Origin: Psychromonas sp. CNPT3
Lineage (GTDB): Bacteria; Pseudomonadota; Gammaproteobacteria; Enterobacterales; Psychromonadaceae
Reading direction: 5' to 3'
Assembly (NCBI RefSeq): GCF_000153405.2
Contig: NC_020802.1
Location: forward strand, 1,879,883-1,943,882
Length of the DNA: 64,000 bases
Shown: piece after piece, positions 27,243 to 37,130 of the stretch
Numbering within the stretch: position 1 is the stretch's first letter
How the letters are laid out: each line of letters begins with the position of its first letter
Made by a program: the position numbers and the translations under genes
Notes under the pieces: model-generated
What the model was told of the DNA's origin: nothing
What the model saw: the letters and a program-made list of their open reading frames with translations, nothing else
Database searches by the model: none

Positions 27243-27263
27243 AAAAACCACCTTAAAGGTGGT
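27243..27263 (-). terminator. rho-independent terminator of pomAB
   Basis: ACCACCTT/AAGGTGGT forms the stem and is followed on the minus strand by TTTTT, just after the pomB stop. Confidence 0.85.
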
Positions 27264-27280
27264 CTTTCCTTTGGGAACCG

Positions 27281-28180
27281 TTACTTATCAATACCGATTT
27301 CACCACTTTCTGTCGCTTCACCTTGCATGATCATAATTTCTACTCGGCGATTTCGCTTACGCTCTGAGAGTATTTTACTATCCGTTAAAGGTTTGCTATT
27401 GGCATAGCCTGCCACCACTAAATGCTTATTTCTTATCTTTTTTATCTTCAACATTTCATGGGCAACTGACACAGCGCGTTGCGCCGAAAGATCCCAATTA
27501 GAACGATATAATTCAGAATGCACTTGTTCATTATCGGTATGACCCGAAATAGTGATCACCCCCGGAATATCCGCTAATATTTTAGCCACTTTACGAATAA
27601 CAGGACGAAAACGTGGCTGTAAAAAAGCAGATCCAGAAGGAAAAGCCCCCTTTTCTCGAATACGAATGATCAATTGTTGGCCTAATGACTCAATTTCAAT
27701 CGCGCCTTCTTGTATTTCATCTTGTAACTCTTGGGCGACAGCTTTCGCTAATTGATGTTGCGCCTCAGAAGCTTCACTGCTTTGTTCATTACCTTGATTG
27801 CCCTCTTCAGGAATATCTTCTTTACTGTCCTCTTCACCATCCGCTCTTGATGAGTCACCCTCACTGAAATCCAATTTAGCCTCGGTCATCTCAATGGTTT
27901 TTTGCATGATCACTTCAATGGGCGTTGGATCTGGCCTGCCTGGCGTGAACTCTTGTGCGATAACAGAGGTGCCTTTAGGGATATCTTTCACCTCAAGCAT
28001 CGATTGCACCCCAAACGCAAATTTCATAGAGCCGGCAATTTGTTTAAATTTAAGTACGTCCATTTCAGAAAATGACAGTAATAAAACAAAGAAACACATC
28101 AACAATGACATTAAATCAGCAAATGTGCCCATCCACGCAGGAAGTCCCTCGGGGGGACATTTGCATTCATCTTCATCCAT
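27281..28180 (-). CDS. pomB: sodium-driven flagellar stator protein PomB (MotB family)
   Basis: The peptidoglycan-anchored stator subunit of the flagellar motor. It has one membrane helix, WMGTFADLMSLLMCFFVLLL (~16-35), with the ion-binding Asp in FAD. The plug region follows, then an OmpA-like domain with SGHTDNEQVHSELYRSNWDL (~210-230). The N-terminus is very close to Vibrio PomB, so sodium rather than proton drive is likely. The acidic linker (~115-150) is longer than needed and rich in E/S/Q. The ATG overlaps the pomA stop as TAATG. Confidence 0.93.
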   Translation of the reverse strand: MDEDECKCPPEGLPAWMGTFADLMSLLMCFFVLLLSFSEMDVLKFKQIAGSMKFAFGVQSMLEVKDIPKGTSVIAQEFTPGRPDPTPIEVIMQKTIEMTEAKLDFSEGDSSRADGEEDSKEDIPEEGNQGNEQSSEASEAQHQLAKAVAQELQDEIQEGAIEIESLGQQLIIRIREKGAFPSGSAFLQPRFRPVIRKVAKILADIPGVITISGHTDNEQVHSELYRSNWDLSAQRAVSVAHEMLKIKKIRNKHLVVAGYANSKPLTDSKILSERKRNRRVEIMIMQGEATESGEIGIDK

Positions 28181-28953
28181 TACGCAGCTCCATCCTCAGT
28201 ACTACCACCGCCACGTTTAGACTCTGGTAAATAGTTACGTAATAGGCCTTCTATCACGCGGGGATTTTGTCCATCTTGTATGCCTAGCACGGCATCTAAT
28301 ATTAAACTTTTATTTAACTTTTCTTCTGCAGCGCGTAGTTTTAATTTATCAGAAATAGGCAAACACACCATGTTTGCAACCATCGCACCATACAGAGTCG
28401 TTAACAAGGCGACCGCCATCGCGGGACCAATCGATTTAGGATCGTCCATGTTTGATAACATTGCCACCAAACCAATCAAGGTACCGATCATACCCATCGC
28501 AGGCGCAACATCACCAAATTGTTTAAAAATATCAGCGCCTACTTCATGGCGATCTGCCGTTAAACGAATGTCATTTGCCAGTGTGGCGCGTACCACATCT
28601 GCATCATGTCCATCCACCAACATATCCACCCCTTTTTGCATAAAAGCGTTACTTATTTCTGCTTCTTCTAAAGCAAGAAATCCACCTTTACGTGCAGCAT
28701 CAGCCATTTCAACTGCTTTAGCAATCAATTCTTCTGGTGTATCTGATTTGTGCAAAAAGGCTTTCATGGCAATTTTTACGGCACCTAAAAATTGCCCCAA
28801 ATTATATTTCATCATGACAACAAACAGTGATCCACCAAATACAATCAATATTGACGTTGTATCGATGAACATGTCCATGGTGCCACCAATCAACATCGCC
28901 ATGATAATAAAACCAAACGCACCAAGTATTCCGAGCAGCGTAGCTAAATCCAC
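28180..28953 (-). CDS. pomA: sodium-driven flagellar stator protein PomA (MotA family)
   Basis: The channel-forming stator subunit, with four membrane helices and a large cytoplasmic loop between the second and third. The family parts are evident: MDLATLLGILGAFGFIIMAM at the start, LVDGHDADVVRA in the loop, and FGDVAPAMGMIGTLIGLVAM with LLTTLYGAMVANMV. The 257 residues match Vibrio PomA closely. It is the first gene of the pomAB operon. No other flagellar genes are in the window. Confidence 0.94.
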   Translation of the reverse strand: MDLATLLGILGAFGFIIMAMLIGGTMDMFIDTTSILIVFGGSLFVVMMKYNLGQFLGAVKIAMKAFLHKSDTPEELIAKAVEMADAARKGGFLALEEAEISNAFMQKGVDMLVDGHDADVVRATLANDIRLTADRHEVGADIFKQFGDVAPAMGMIGTLIGLVAMLSNMDDPKSIGPAMAVALLTTLYGAMVANMVCLPISDKLKLRAAEEKLNKSLILDAVLGIQDGQNPRVIEGLLRNYLPESKRGGGSTEDGAA

Positions 28954-29319
28954 AAAATATTCCTTTTTAAAAAATAGAGCTCATTATGTTAAATCACGTT
29001 TAATAATGAACGTTTATTTACTTTAATCAACAAAATTGATCGTAACTACCCAATAGATCAACAAAATACATGCTTCTGACGATATTAATAAGCGTCTCAC
29101 CATGTTATCTCAGATGTTTTATCTGTCATTCATCGGATAACTATTCAATGCATATCCTTTATTAATGAGATCCCCCTTTTCATGACTGCAATTCAGAAGC
29201 GCCATTCTCACCCTAAAGATCGACGCGACTTGGCTCATCTGTGCTGTCGGCATGTTCCTATCAAACATCAATGTAGAATAATTTTTTATCTTTTATACCG
29301 AGAAGCCAAGCCTTATTGG
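28954..29319. other. intergenic region between pomA and xseB
   Basis: Together with the repeat end and leader that follow, this divergent gap is about 595 bp. It carries the promoters for pomAB and for xseB-ispA. No reading frame is supported. The segment nearest 29320 contains AGAAGCCAAGCCTTATTGGG, which resembles the interior of the dispersed repeat. Confidence 0.5.
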
Positions 29320-29353
29320 GCTTGCTGATTTTGAATCTTGAAGTATCATGGGG
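29320..29353 (-). repeat. end of dispersed intergenic repeat (copy 2)
   Basis: GCTTGCTGATTTTGAATCTT followed by GAAGTATCATGGGGA is the reverse complement of the family end, well conserved. The part between it and xseB (29354-29548) has no clear feature. Confidence 0.7.
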
Positions 29354-29548
29354 AGACACCCACTAATAAAAAATATGATTATAGCTTTTTATGGCATAAT
29401 TGCTGTTTCCTGAGTCAGCATTTTAAAAAGGTTGTCTATTTGATCTCAATTTTGAGAAATGCTTCATTATTTAGAGAATATTTAGCGTGGTTATTTGACT
29501 TATCTCTATCTCTAGGTAACCTTAAAAAAAATAACAGTCGAGAATGAA

Positions 29549-29785
29549 ATGGCACTAAAAAAACCTGAAAACATGCCTTATGAAGAAGCCAATAATGAAT
29601 TAGAAAATATTGTCTCTTTATTAGAAAAAGGCGATCTAAACTTAGACGATGCCTTAAAACAATTTGAGCGTGGTATCTCACTCGCGCGCAGTAATAGTAA
29701 AAAATTAAATCAAGCACAACAACAAGTCAGCATTTTAATGCAACAAGATGTTGATAGCCCTTTGCAAGACTTCACACAAGAATAA
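29549..29785 (+). CDS. xseB: exodeoxyribonuclease VII small subunit
   Basis: The 78-residue small subunit of exonuclease VII, which pairs with XseA to degrade single-stranded DNA. The helical hairpin pattern (YEEANNELENIVSLLEKGDL, then SLARSNSKKLNQAQQQV) is typical. It is followed 3 bp later by ispA, the usual gammaproteobacterial pair. xseA is not in the window. Confidence 0.93.
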   Translation: MALKKPENMPYEEANNELENIVSLLEKGDLNLDDALKQFERGISLARSNSKKLNQAQQQVSILMQQDVDSPLQDFTQE

Positions 29786-29788
29786 AAT

Positions 29789-30679
29789 ATGACGCTTTTG
29801 CTTAAAACACTTAGCCAATACCAATCACGTACGGATCAACAATTAACAAAGTATATTGATCTACAATCACCTTTGTGTCTGTCTCTCAATAAGGCGATGT
29901 ATCATGGCGCTTTATTAGGTGGCAAGCGTATCCGCCCGTTTTTGGTGTATGTCGTCGGAGACATGCTCGGTAGCCAGTTAAGTACACTGGATCCCATTGC
30001 GTGTGCGCTGGAGTGTATGCATGCTTACTCTTTGATCCATGATGACTTACCTGCCATGGATGATGATGCTTTGCGTCGAGGCCAAGCTACCTGTCATATT
30101 GTTTTTGGTGAAGCGCAAGCAATTTTAGCCGGTGATGCTCTGCAAAGCTTAGCCTTTGATATTTTATCACAAGAAAATAAAGAGTTAAGTTGCTCAGCTC
30201 AGCTTAAAATGCTAAATGTTTTGGCTAAAGCCTCAGGTGATAAGGGTATGTGTGCAGGCCAAGCGTTAGATCTGGCTGCAGAAAACAAACGTGTTGATTT
30301 AACGATGTTAGAAAGTATTCACCGCGCAAAAACGGGGGCATTGATCCAAGCTGCCGTTGAACTTGCAACGCTCACTAAAGTCGGCCTAGATAGCCAACAT
30401 AAACAATATTTACTCACCTATGCTCGCGCTATTGGCCTCGCTTTTCAAGTGCAAGACGATATTTTAGATATCACCTCAGACAGTCAAACGCTCGGTAAGC
30501 CACAAGGCTCTGATATCAATGCCAATAAATCGACTTATCCCGCATTATTAGGCCTTGAGCAGGCGCAACACAAAATGCAGCTCCTTTATGAAGAAGCTAT
30601 CGATGCGCTCAACAAATTACCCTATGACACCCACATACTGGCGCAATTTGCACTGTATATTATTAGCCGTAAAAACTGA
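29789..30679 (+). CDS. ispA: farnesyl diphosphate synthase
   Basis: Makes geranyl and farnesyl diphosphate from IPP and DMAPP for ubiquinone, undecaprenyl carrier and other isoprenoids. Both aspartate-rich motifs are present: DDLPAMDDDALRRG (~84-97) and QVQDDILD (~221-228). GGKRIRPFL gives the substrate-binding lysine and arginines. The 296-residue length is standard. It is coupled to xseB. The usual next gene, dxs, is here displaced by an inverted RidA gene. Confidence 0.95.
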   Translation: MTLLLKTLSQYQSRTDQQLTKYIDLQSPLCLSLNKAMYHGALLGGKRIRPFLVYVVGDMLGSQLSTLDPIACALECMHAYSLIHDDLPAMDDDALRRGQATCHIVFGEAQAILAGDALQSLAFDILSQENKELSCSAQLKMLNVLAKASGDKGMCAGQALDLAAENKRVDLTMLESIHRAKTGALIQAAVELATLTKVGLDSQHKQYLLTYARAIGLAFQVQDDILDITSDSQTLGKPQGSDINANKSTYPALLGLEQAQHKMQLLYEEAIDALNKLPYDTHILAQFALYIISRKN

Positions 30680-30689
30680 TTTTAACGCT

Positions 30690-31040
30690 TTATTTTTGGG
30701 CTGCTACAATCGATATTTCAACCAATAAAGTCTCACGCGCCATGCTTGCCATCACGCATGCGCGTGCGGGTGCAAAGCCTTGAGGTACCCAGTTATCCCA
30801 AACGTCATTCATTGCAGCAAAGTCTTGCATCGTTTTAATATAAATGGTGGCCGATAATATATGCTCGCGCGAGCTACCCGCTTGAGCAAGTAATACATCC
30901 ACTTTATCGAGCATTGTTTGCGTTTGCTCTGTAATGCCTTGGGTCGCATCTGCGCACACTTGTCCACATAAATAAATTACGCCATTATGTTTTACAATAC
31001 GGCTCATACGCGCTTTTGTTTCCATTCTTTCTATTGTCAT
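30690..31040 (-). CDS. RidA/YjgF family protein (YoaB-like subgroup)
   Basis: A 116-residue member of the Rid family, whose founding members hydrolyse reactive enamine/imine intermediates. The catalytic-type arginine lies in [13 protein letters not shown] (~90-102), and [13 protein letters not shown] is the usual first strand. The sequence fits the YoaB-like branch better than archetypal RidA, so the substrate is uncertain. It lies inverted between ispA and dxs and ends 10 bp from the ispA stop. Confidence 0.88.
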   Translation of the reverse strand: MTIERMETKARMSRIVKHNGVIYLCGQVCADATQGITEQTQTMLDKVDVLLAQAGSSREHILSATIYIKTMQDFAAMNDVWDNWVPQGFAPARACVMASMARETLLVEISIVAAQK

Positions 31041-31342
31041 TTTTTACTCTTTATATTTAGCTTTAATTGCGCACATGCTAACACGCCCCCTGCCCTACGT
31101 CTTAGTAAATATCAAATTTATATCTTGCTCTAACAACCCCTAAAGATGCACCTGATTCATTGTTTCTTTTAAAAGATAATCTTCAAATAAAAAAAAAGAC
31201 ATAATAATAGCAAGGAAGAATGGATTTATAGCGCAAATCAAAGCAAAGTTTCTATAATTTATCGGCGCTTAATGCTAATATTTGTAGATGTTATTTATCC
31301 TCTAACGAGTCCTTTACTCTTCTTTAACCGCGACTGATACTT
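31041..31342. other. divergent intergenic region between the RidA gene and dxs
   Basis: A 302-bp AT-rich gap with promoters for both flanking genes expected. It contains an A-run near 31188-31197. No gene, repeat or strong hairpin is seen. Confidence 0.5.
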
Positions 31343-33202
31343 ATGCCTTTGGATTTAAAAAATTACCCGCTTCTTGCCAAGATTAATTACCCTGAAGATT
31401 TACGGCTATTAAAAAAACAACAACTCCCCGAATTATGTGATGAATTACGCCAGTTTTTACTTAATAGTGTCAGTCAAAGCAGTGGCCATTTTGCGTCTGG
31501 ATTAGGTGTTGTCGAGCTTACCGTTGCGTTACACTACGTTTATAAAACCCCTTTTGACCACCTTATTTTTGATGTCGGTCATCAAGCCTACCCACATAAG
31601 ATTTTAACGGGCAGGCGCGATAAGATGTCAAGCATCCGTAATTTTAAAGGCTTACATCCGTTCCCATGGCGCCAAGAAAGTGAATATGACGTGCTCAGCG
31701 TAGGTCATTCCTCAACGTCTATTGGCGCTGCCTTAGGCATGGCGATTGCCGCCGAAAAAGAGCAAAAAGGACGTAAAGTCGTCGCCGTTATTGGTGATGG
31801 CGCGATCACGGCGGGCATGGCATTTGAAGCGATGAATCATGCCGGTGCATTACATAACGATATGCTGGTGATCCTCAATGATAATGAGATGTCTATCTCT
31901 GAAAATGTAGGCGCACTGAACAACCACCTCGCCAAAATTTTATCCGGGGATTTATATACGCATTTTCGCGAAAGAAGTAAAAAAGTACTGGAAAATATTC
32001 CCCCTATTAAAGAATTTGCAAAACGCACAGAAGAGCATCTCAAAGGACTTGTTTCTCCGTCTACTATTTTTGAAGAATTCGGCTTTAATTATATTGGGCC
32101 CGTTGATGGTCATAACGTCCTTGATTTAGTCGATACCTTACGTAATATGCGCGCGCGCCCGGGCCCGCAGTTCCTGCATATTATGACAAAAAAAGGTAAA
32201 GGTTATAAACAAGCAGAGCTCGATCCTATTGGTTATCATGCGGTGCCTAAATTTACACCGGATCAGGGACTACCTGCGACGAGCAGTAGTGCTCCGACGT
32301 TTTCAACTATTTTTGGTGATTGGCTAAATGATATGGCCGATATTGATCCTAAGCTAACGGCTATCACCCCTGCCATGCGCGAAGGATCTGGCATGGTCAA
32401 GTTTTCTCAGCGCCATAGTGATAAATATTATGATGTGGCGATTGCAGAGCAACACGCAGTCACCCTCGCAGGTGGTATGTCTATTGCAGGCCTGCATCCT
32501 GTTGTGGCTATCTATTCAAGTTTCTTACAGCGCGCCTTTGATCAGGTGATCCATGACGTCGCTATTCAGCAGCAAGGTGTGCTTTTTGCCATTGATAGAG
32601 CCGGTATTGTTGGCGCAGATGGTCCAACTCACCAAGGTGCATACGATCTTACCTTCCTACGCTGTATTCCCAGCATGGTGATCATGACCCCGTCAGATGA
32701 ACAAGAGTGTCGTAACATGCTGTATACGGGTCATATTTTAAAAGGTCAACCCGCAGCGGTGCGCTACCCTCGTGGCATTGGTACGGGGATAGTCGTTGAA
32801 AAAGAGATGCAAGCATTGAATATCGGTGAGGCTAAAGTGTGCAGAGAAGGCAAAAAACTGGCTATTTTATGTTTTGGTACTTTTTTACAACAAGCTATCA
32901 GCGTGGCACAAAAAATGAATGCGACATTAATTGATATGCGCTTTGTAAAACCGTTAGATGAAGCACTTCTACTGCGCTTAAGTAAAGACCATACAGATTT
33001 TGTCAGCATTGAAGAAAATTGCATTGCAGGTGGCGCAGGCTCAGCCGTTAATGAGTTTTTTATGGCTCAAAAAATAAAAGTTAATGTGCTTAATTTAGGC
33101 CTGCCAGATAACTTTGTAGAGCAAGGCACACAACAAGAGATATATCAGCTACTTGAGCTTGATAGTGCTGGGATCGAGCGTCAAATCAAAGCTTACTTTT
33201 AA
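31343..33202 (+). CDS. dxs: 1-deoxy-D-xylulose-5-phosphate synthase
   Basis: The thiamine-diphosphate enzyme that opens the MEP isoprenoid pathway from pyruvate and glyceraldehyde 3-phosphate. At 619 residues it equals the E. coli length. Visible parts are [15 protein letters not shown] (~77), the ThDP motif [15 protein letters not shown] through [12 protein letters not shown] (~152-190), [13 protein letters not shown] with the catalytic Glu (~370), and [12 protein letters not shown] (~430). It is separated from xseB-ispA by an inverted gene and so must have its own promoter. Confidence 0.96.
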   Translation: MPLDLKNYPLLAKINYPEDLRLLKKQQLPELCDELRQFLLNSVSQSSGHFASGLGVVELTVALHYVYKTPFDHLIFDVGHQAYPHKILTGRRDKMSSIRNFKGLHPFPWRQESEYDVLSVGHSSTSIGAALGMAIAAEKEQKGRKVVAVIGDGAITAGMAFEAMNHAGALHNDMLVILNDNEMSISENVGALNNHLAKILSGDLYTHFRERSKKVLENIPPIKEFAKRTEEHLKGLVSPSTIFEEFGFNYIGPVDGHNVLDLVDTLRNMRARPGPQFLHIMTKKGKGYKQAELDPIGYHAVPKFTPDQGLPATSSSAPTFSTIFGDWLNDMADIDPKLTAITPAMREGSGMVKFSQRHSDKYYDVAIAEQHAVTLAGGMSIAGLHPVVAIYSSFLQRAFDQVIHDVAIQQQGVLFAIDRAGIVGADGPTHQGAYDLTFLRCIPSMVIMTPSDEQECRNMLYTGHILKGQPAAVRYPRGIGTGIVVEKEMQALNIGEAKVCREGKKLAILCFGTFLQQAISVAQKMNATLIDMRFVKPLDEALLLRLSKDHTDFVSIEENCIAGGAGSAVNEFFMAQKIKVNVLNLGLPDNFVEQGTQQEIYQLLELDSAGIERQIKAYF

Positions 33203-33205
33203 GTC

Positions 33206-34696
33206 TTACTTCTTAACCCTTAAATATTGCCAATAAGGCACCTCATTGACAGAAAATATGTTTTTAAAAGCATATTTTCTATCGGCGCCCCACAACTCAT
33301 CCACTGAAAAGAGAAGGATCACACGTTGCTGTTGTAATAGTTTTTTAAAAAAATCATCTCTATTCAATGTGCTTTGCGCTGCATATAAAGGGCCTAAGTA
33401 CGGCGCAAGTAAACTGTCTGCAAATAAACTCTTATATATGTTTTTACGATCCATTAAACTGCTTTGCCAGGTTGATAACGTTAAATCGTAATGCTCCATC
33501 GTTTTAAGCCACTCATCCTTACTGTCTGTCTGCGTCACTAGTAACTGAAGCCCAACGCGTTGTAACATGTTTTTTAATGCTTTCAACACTTCTTCATGAT
33601 CGACTCTATTACTTTTAAATGTCAATAACGTCAGTTGTTGCGAAGAAATTTCCATTTTTGTTAATAATTCCCGTGCTTTTTTTACATTATATTCATTATT
33701 TAGGCCAATACTTTCCCTTGTTAATAAGGGACTATACGTCGAATTTATGTGTCCTAATCCTTGTAATATATTATCAAGCATACCTTGCTGATTAATGGCG
33801 AGTGATATCGCTTTGCGAGCTGATGCCACTTTTAAAAGAGAGGAGTGCTTGCCACTTAAAGACAGATAAAAGGACCGTGAAGATCCTATCGAAACCAGTT
33901 GTTTATTTTTTTCAACTTCAATACTTTGTATCTGTTTTTTTAACACTGCGTGGCTAATATCAACATCACCAGACAAAAGTGCATACACGCGTGCTCGCTG
34001 TGATTTTATTTTTAAAAAGGTTATATCAAGCGTATTTTCCTGCGCGTCCCAGTAATTTTTATCTGCAGTGACTTGCAATGCCAAATTAATATTAAAAGCC
34101 CTGAGTTTATAAGGCCCAGTACCCGACACCATCGGCATTAATGCAGTGCTACGCGTAATCGGAGGGAAGGGCGAATTCTCGACGTTTAAATGTGTATAGT
34201 ATTGTTCATCTAATACAAAAAAATCACTTAAATAATCTAATAATTCGTCTTGGCTGAGGGTGCTATCGATATCAAAAGTATGCGTATTTACTCTACTGAT
34301 TTTTTTTATCGCTGAAAAAAAGAATTTAAACTTAGCCCTTTTTTTTATTTGTGCATAACTCCAGAGTACATCATTGCTGGTAAGGCGATTGCCGGAATGA
34401 AAATAAATATTATTTTTTAAATAAAACCGTATTACGCCCGGTTTTATCACGCGCCAATCTCTTAATAATCGCTTCTCTAATTTTCCATTTATTCCCCAAC
34501 GTACTAAGGGATCAAAAAACAGATGGGCATAGGATAGCGATAAGGGTGAGTTAGCATAAGGAGAGAAATTTTCAGGTAACTGTGTCACCGCGATGATCAC
34601 GTTATTTTGACTCGTACTACTTGCAACTTGAGGGGCGTAGCAGAGCATAAAAAGATAAACAATAGCAAATATTCTGCCCCAATTAGCGCGCACCAT
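33206..34696 (-). CDS. periplasmic solute-binding protein, DppA/OppA type (SBP_bac_5)
   Basis: About 496 residues from the ATG that overlaps the pgpA stop as TAATG; a frame extension upstream inside pgpA is unlikely to be used. A signal peptide is clear (MVRANWGRIFAIVYLFMLCY...ASS). Family patterns include LFDPL-like LFFDPLVRWG, DWRVIKPGVIRFYLKNNIYF with HSGNRLTSNDVLWSY, and GTGPYKL. Relatives bind peptides or nickel for ABC import, or act as stand-alone sensors. No permease or ATPase gene is nearby, so the ligand is unknown. Confidence 0.85.
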   Translation of the reverse strand: MVRANWGRIFAIVYLFMLCYAPQVASSTSQNNVIIAVTQLPENFSPYANSPLSLSYAHLFFDPLVRWGINGKLEKRLLRDWRVIKPGVIRFYLKNNIYFHSGNRLTSNDVLWSYAQIKKRAKFKFFFSAIKKISRVNTHTFDIDSTLSQDELLDYLSDFFVLDEQYYTHLNVENSPFPPITRSTALMPMVSGTGPYKLRAFNINLALQVTADKNYWDAQENTLDITFLKIKSQRARVYALLSGDVDISHAVLKKQIQSIEVEKNKQLVSIGSSRSFYLSLSGKHSSLLKVASARKAISLAINQQGMLDNILQGLGHINSTYSPLLTRESIGLNNEYNVKKARELLTKMEISSQQLTLLTFKSNRVDHEEVLKALKNMLQRVGLQLLVTQTDSKDEWLKTMEHYDLTLSTWQSSLMDRKNIYKSLFADSLLAPYLGPLYAAQSTLNRDDFFKKLLQQQRVILLFSVDELWGADRKYAFKNIFSVNEVPYWQYLRVKK

Positions 34697-35178
34697 TACG
34701 ATGCTACGTAGATAAGCAGTTGCAGACAAATCGCAGCAAATATACCCGCCACGATATCATCGATCATAATACCAAAACCACCCGCTACTTTTTTATCTAA
34801 CCAGCTAATAGGGTAAGGTTTTACAATATCAAAAAAACGAAACAAAATAAAACCAACAATGGCCCACTGCACACTGAATGGCACCATAAACATGGTGATC
34901 CAATAACCGATAAATTCATCCCAAACGATACACTTATGATCGTGTACCCCCATATCTCGACTGGTCACATGACAAAACCAAATACCCAATAAGCTACCGA
35001 CCACTAATACAATAAAATAGGCCTCTACACTTAAAAATGACAAAAAATAGAATAAAGGCACCGCAACGAGAGTCCCCATCGTGCCAGGGGCTTTCGGCGC
35101 AAGACCACTGCCGAAACCTACCGCCAAAAAATGTAGCGGATTTTTTAAATTAAGCCCTTTTAAATCACTGCGTTGCAT
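34696..35178 (-). CDS. pgpA: phosphatidylglycerophosphatase A
   Basis: An inner-membrane enzyme that dephosphorylates phosphatidylglycerophosphate to phosphatidylglycerol. I start at MQRSDLKGLNLKNPLHFLAV, preceded by GGTGAG; the frame opens 39 bp earlier but would overlap thiL. The signature FGSGLAPKAPGTMGTL and WDEFIGYWITMF are present, as is the membrane-embedded FFDIVKPYPI. It gives 160 residues against 172 in E. coli. It follows thiL, its usual neighbour. Confidence 0.93.
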   Translation of the reverse strand: MQRSDLKGLNLKNPLHFLAVGFGSGLAPKAPGTMGTLVAVPLFYFLSFLSVEAYFIVLVVGSLLGIWFCHVTSRDMGVHDHKCIVWDEFIGYWITMFMVPFSVQWAIVGFILFRFFDIVKPYPISWLDKKVAGGFGIMIDDIVAGIFAAICLQLLIYVAS

Positions 35179-35182
35179 AATA

Positions 35183-36178
35183 TTACTCACCGTCTTTTTT
35201 AAAATGATCCCAACCACTGAGGGTTAATGAAAATGCTTTTTTATGTTTTGTTAATTGTATTTTTGATGCTTGTGGGGCAATTACTTTGCCTACCGCAGTA
35301 AGTCGTAATTCCGGTATACTTTGTTGTAATGAACCGAACATTTCTTCTGGCAATGTAAATAATAATTCATAATCATCGCCCCCCGTTAAAGCATAATGCA
35401 GTGCTTGCTCACCCTTAATATTACCTAAATCTAATTCTTGTTGTAACGCCTCAGACAAGGGTAACGTTTCAACATCTATTTGCGCGCAACAATGCGACGC
35501 ATTTAAAATATGCGTTAAATCTTGTGTTAGACCATCTGATATATCTATACAACTATGCGCCATTCCTCGCAATAGAAGACCTAATTTTACACGCGGATCC
35601 GTTAACTCCAGCTTATCTACAAACGCTTGTGCATTGGCAAGTTTTAAGCTTTTATTCGATAATTGATAGGCGAGTCCTAGCGCGCCATCTCCAAGGGAGC
35701 CAGACACGCAAATAATATCTCCCACTTTTGCCTGACTGCGCAGTAAAGCGGTGTTTTTGGGTACAATGCCTTGCACCGACACCGTAATGGACAAAGGCCC
35801 CTTAGTGGTGTCTCCGCCAATCAAGGTGACATTATGCTTGGCTGCTAAATCAAAAAAACCGTTTGAGAAGCGAGCTAGCCAATCTGCATCAACATTAGGT
35901 AAAGTGATTGCCAGTGAGATCCATTTAGGCTCAGCGCCCATTGCACTTAAATCACTTAAATTAACCGCCAAGGCTTTATAACCCAAACGATAAGCATCGA
36001 CATCCTCAAAGAAATGAATGCCCGCAACGAGAGTATCTGTGCTGATCAACAGTTGATGCCCTTCAGGCACATCTAAAATGGCACAATCATCGCCAATGCC
36101 TAAAACAACCGTACTATCTTCAGTACTCACGTCGCGACAAAAATATTTTTTGATCACATCGAATTCACTTAAGCTCAT
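35183..36178 (-). CDS. thiL: thiamine-monophosphate kinase
   Basis: Phosphorylates thiamine monophosphate to the active diphosphate cofactor. The 331-residue protein shows VVLGIGDDCAIL (~24-35), AVNLSDLSAMGAEP (~72), GGDTTKGPLSITV (~120), DISDGLTQDL (~213) and ALTGGDDYELLF (~262), all family signatures. The ATG overlaps the rluF stop as ATGA. nusB, the common upstream partner, is replaced by rluF here. Confidence 0.95.
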   Translation of the reverse strand: MSLSEFDVIKKYFCRDVSTEDSTVVLGIGDDCAILDVPEGHQLLISTDTLVAGIHFFEDVDAYRLGYKALAVNLSDLSAMGAEPKWISLAITLPNVDADWLARFSNGFFDLAAKHNVTLIGGDTTKGPLSITVSVQGIVPKNTALLRSQAKVGDIICVSGSLGDGALGLAYQLSNKSLKLANAQAFVDKLELTDPRVKLGLLLRGMAHSCIDISDGLTQDLTHILNASHCCAQIDVETLPLSEALQQELDLGNIKGEQALHYALTGGDDYELLFTLPEEMFGSLQQSIPELRLTAVGKVIAPQASKIQLTKHKKAFSLTLSGWDHFKKDGE

Positions 36179-37053
36179 TTGCGTTTCAAGCTCAATGTTC
36201 GTGAATTAGCGCTCGGTTTGGATTTCGTTTTTTTGACATTAACAAAGATTTTTTTAGTTGACCCACTTTGATTATATATTTTACGTGTATTTGGTGGATT
36301 AGCAGGTGTGGTTATTTGCGCTGTTTTTGATGAATGAGACACCGCTTGATTGATTTCTTGCATCTCTTGCACGCTCAAATTACGCCACTGCCCCGGCTTT
36401 AAGTTCTTCAATGTCACTTGCATAATTCGCGTTCGTTGTAATGCTTGAACTTCATAACCTAAATATTCGCACATACGTCGAATTTGACGATTTAAGCCTT
36501 GCGTTAAAATAATAGAGAAGACAAAACGACTTTGAACTTTGACAATACAAGGCTTGGTGATCGTGTCTAAAATGGGCACGCCACGTTGCATACGTTCAAC
36601 AAAACGTTCACTTAATGGTTTATCAACGGTCACTAAATATTCTTTATCATGTGCGTTTTCAGCGCGCAGTATTTTATTAACAATATCGCCATCACTGGTT
36701 AAAAAAATCAAGCCTTCTGAAGGCTTATCTAAACGACCAATCGGGAAAATACGCTTTTTATGGCGAATAGCATCAATAATATTACCGCGTACATCTCGCT
36801 CTGTCGTACAGGTAATTCCAATGGGTTTATTGTAAGCAATATAAATACGATCAGATTTGTTTTCAGCCACTGCATTAATTGCCCGACCGTCGACCAATAC
36901 AATATCACCGGGCAGTACTTTTGTCCCTAATTCGGGGATCGTACCATTGATTTTAACTCGGCTTTTTTCAATTAATTTATCCGCTTCTCGGCGAGAACAA
37001 AATCCAGAGTCACTTATATATTTATTTAGTCGCTTACCAGTACTTACGTTCAC
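36175..37053 (-). CDS. rluF: 23S rRNA pseudouridine synthase RluF
   Basis: Modifies U2604 (and U2605) of 23S rRNA in E. coli. An N-terminal S4 domain (LNKYISDSGFCSRREADKLI) precedes the RsuA-type catalytic core with GRLDKPSEGLIFLT, where the Asp is the nucleophile, and RQIRRMCEYLGYEV. A basic, low-complexity tail of about 60 residues (residues 235-292) is as expected for RluF. It heads the rluF-thiL-pgpA-SBP transcript. The dispersed repeat lies upstream. Confidence 0.92.
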   Translation of the reverse strand: MNVSTGKRLNKYISDSGFCSRREADKLIEKSRVKINGTIPELGTKVLPGDIVLVDGRAINAVAENKSDRIYIAYNKPIGITCTTERDVRGNIIDAIRHKKRIFPIGRLDKPSEGLIFLTSDGDIVNKILRAENAHDKEYLVTVDKPLSERFVERMQRGVPILDTITKPCIVKVQSRFVFSIILTQGLNRQIRRMCEYLGYEVQALQRTRIMQVTLKNLKPGQWRNLSVQEMQEINQAVSHSSKTAQITTPANPPNTRKIYNQSGSTKKIFVNVKKTKSKPSANSRTLSLKRK

Positions 37054-37130
37054 AATACATTCTCACTTTAGCTATCGTTTATAACGACGTTATTATACTC
37101 ATGTTATCTTAAGGTGCCAAACCCGCATTT
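37054..37130. repeat. degenerate fragment of the dispersed repeat upstream of rluF
   Basis: The stretch starting near 37098 (ATACTCATGTTATCTTAAGG then TGCCAAACCCGC) resembles the family end with several changes, directly before the better copy at 37131. The rluF promoter should lie here too. Confidence 0.4.

Noticed and set aside
28280-29026. A 248-codon plus-strand frame opposite pomA
   Set aside because: It is a shadow of the highly conserved pomA gene; the protein looks like reverse-complement codon bias and matches nothing I know.
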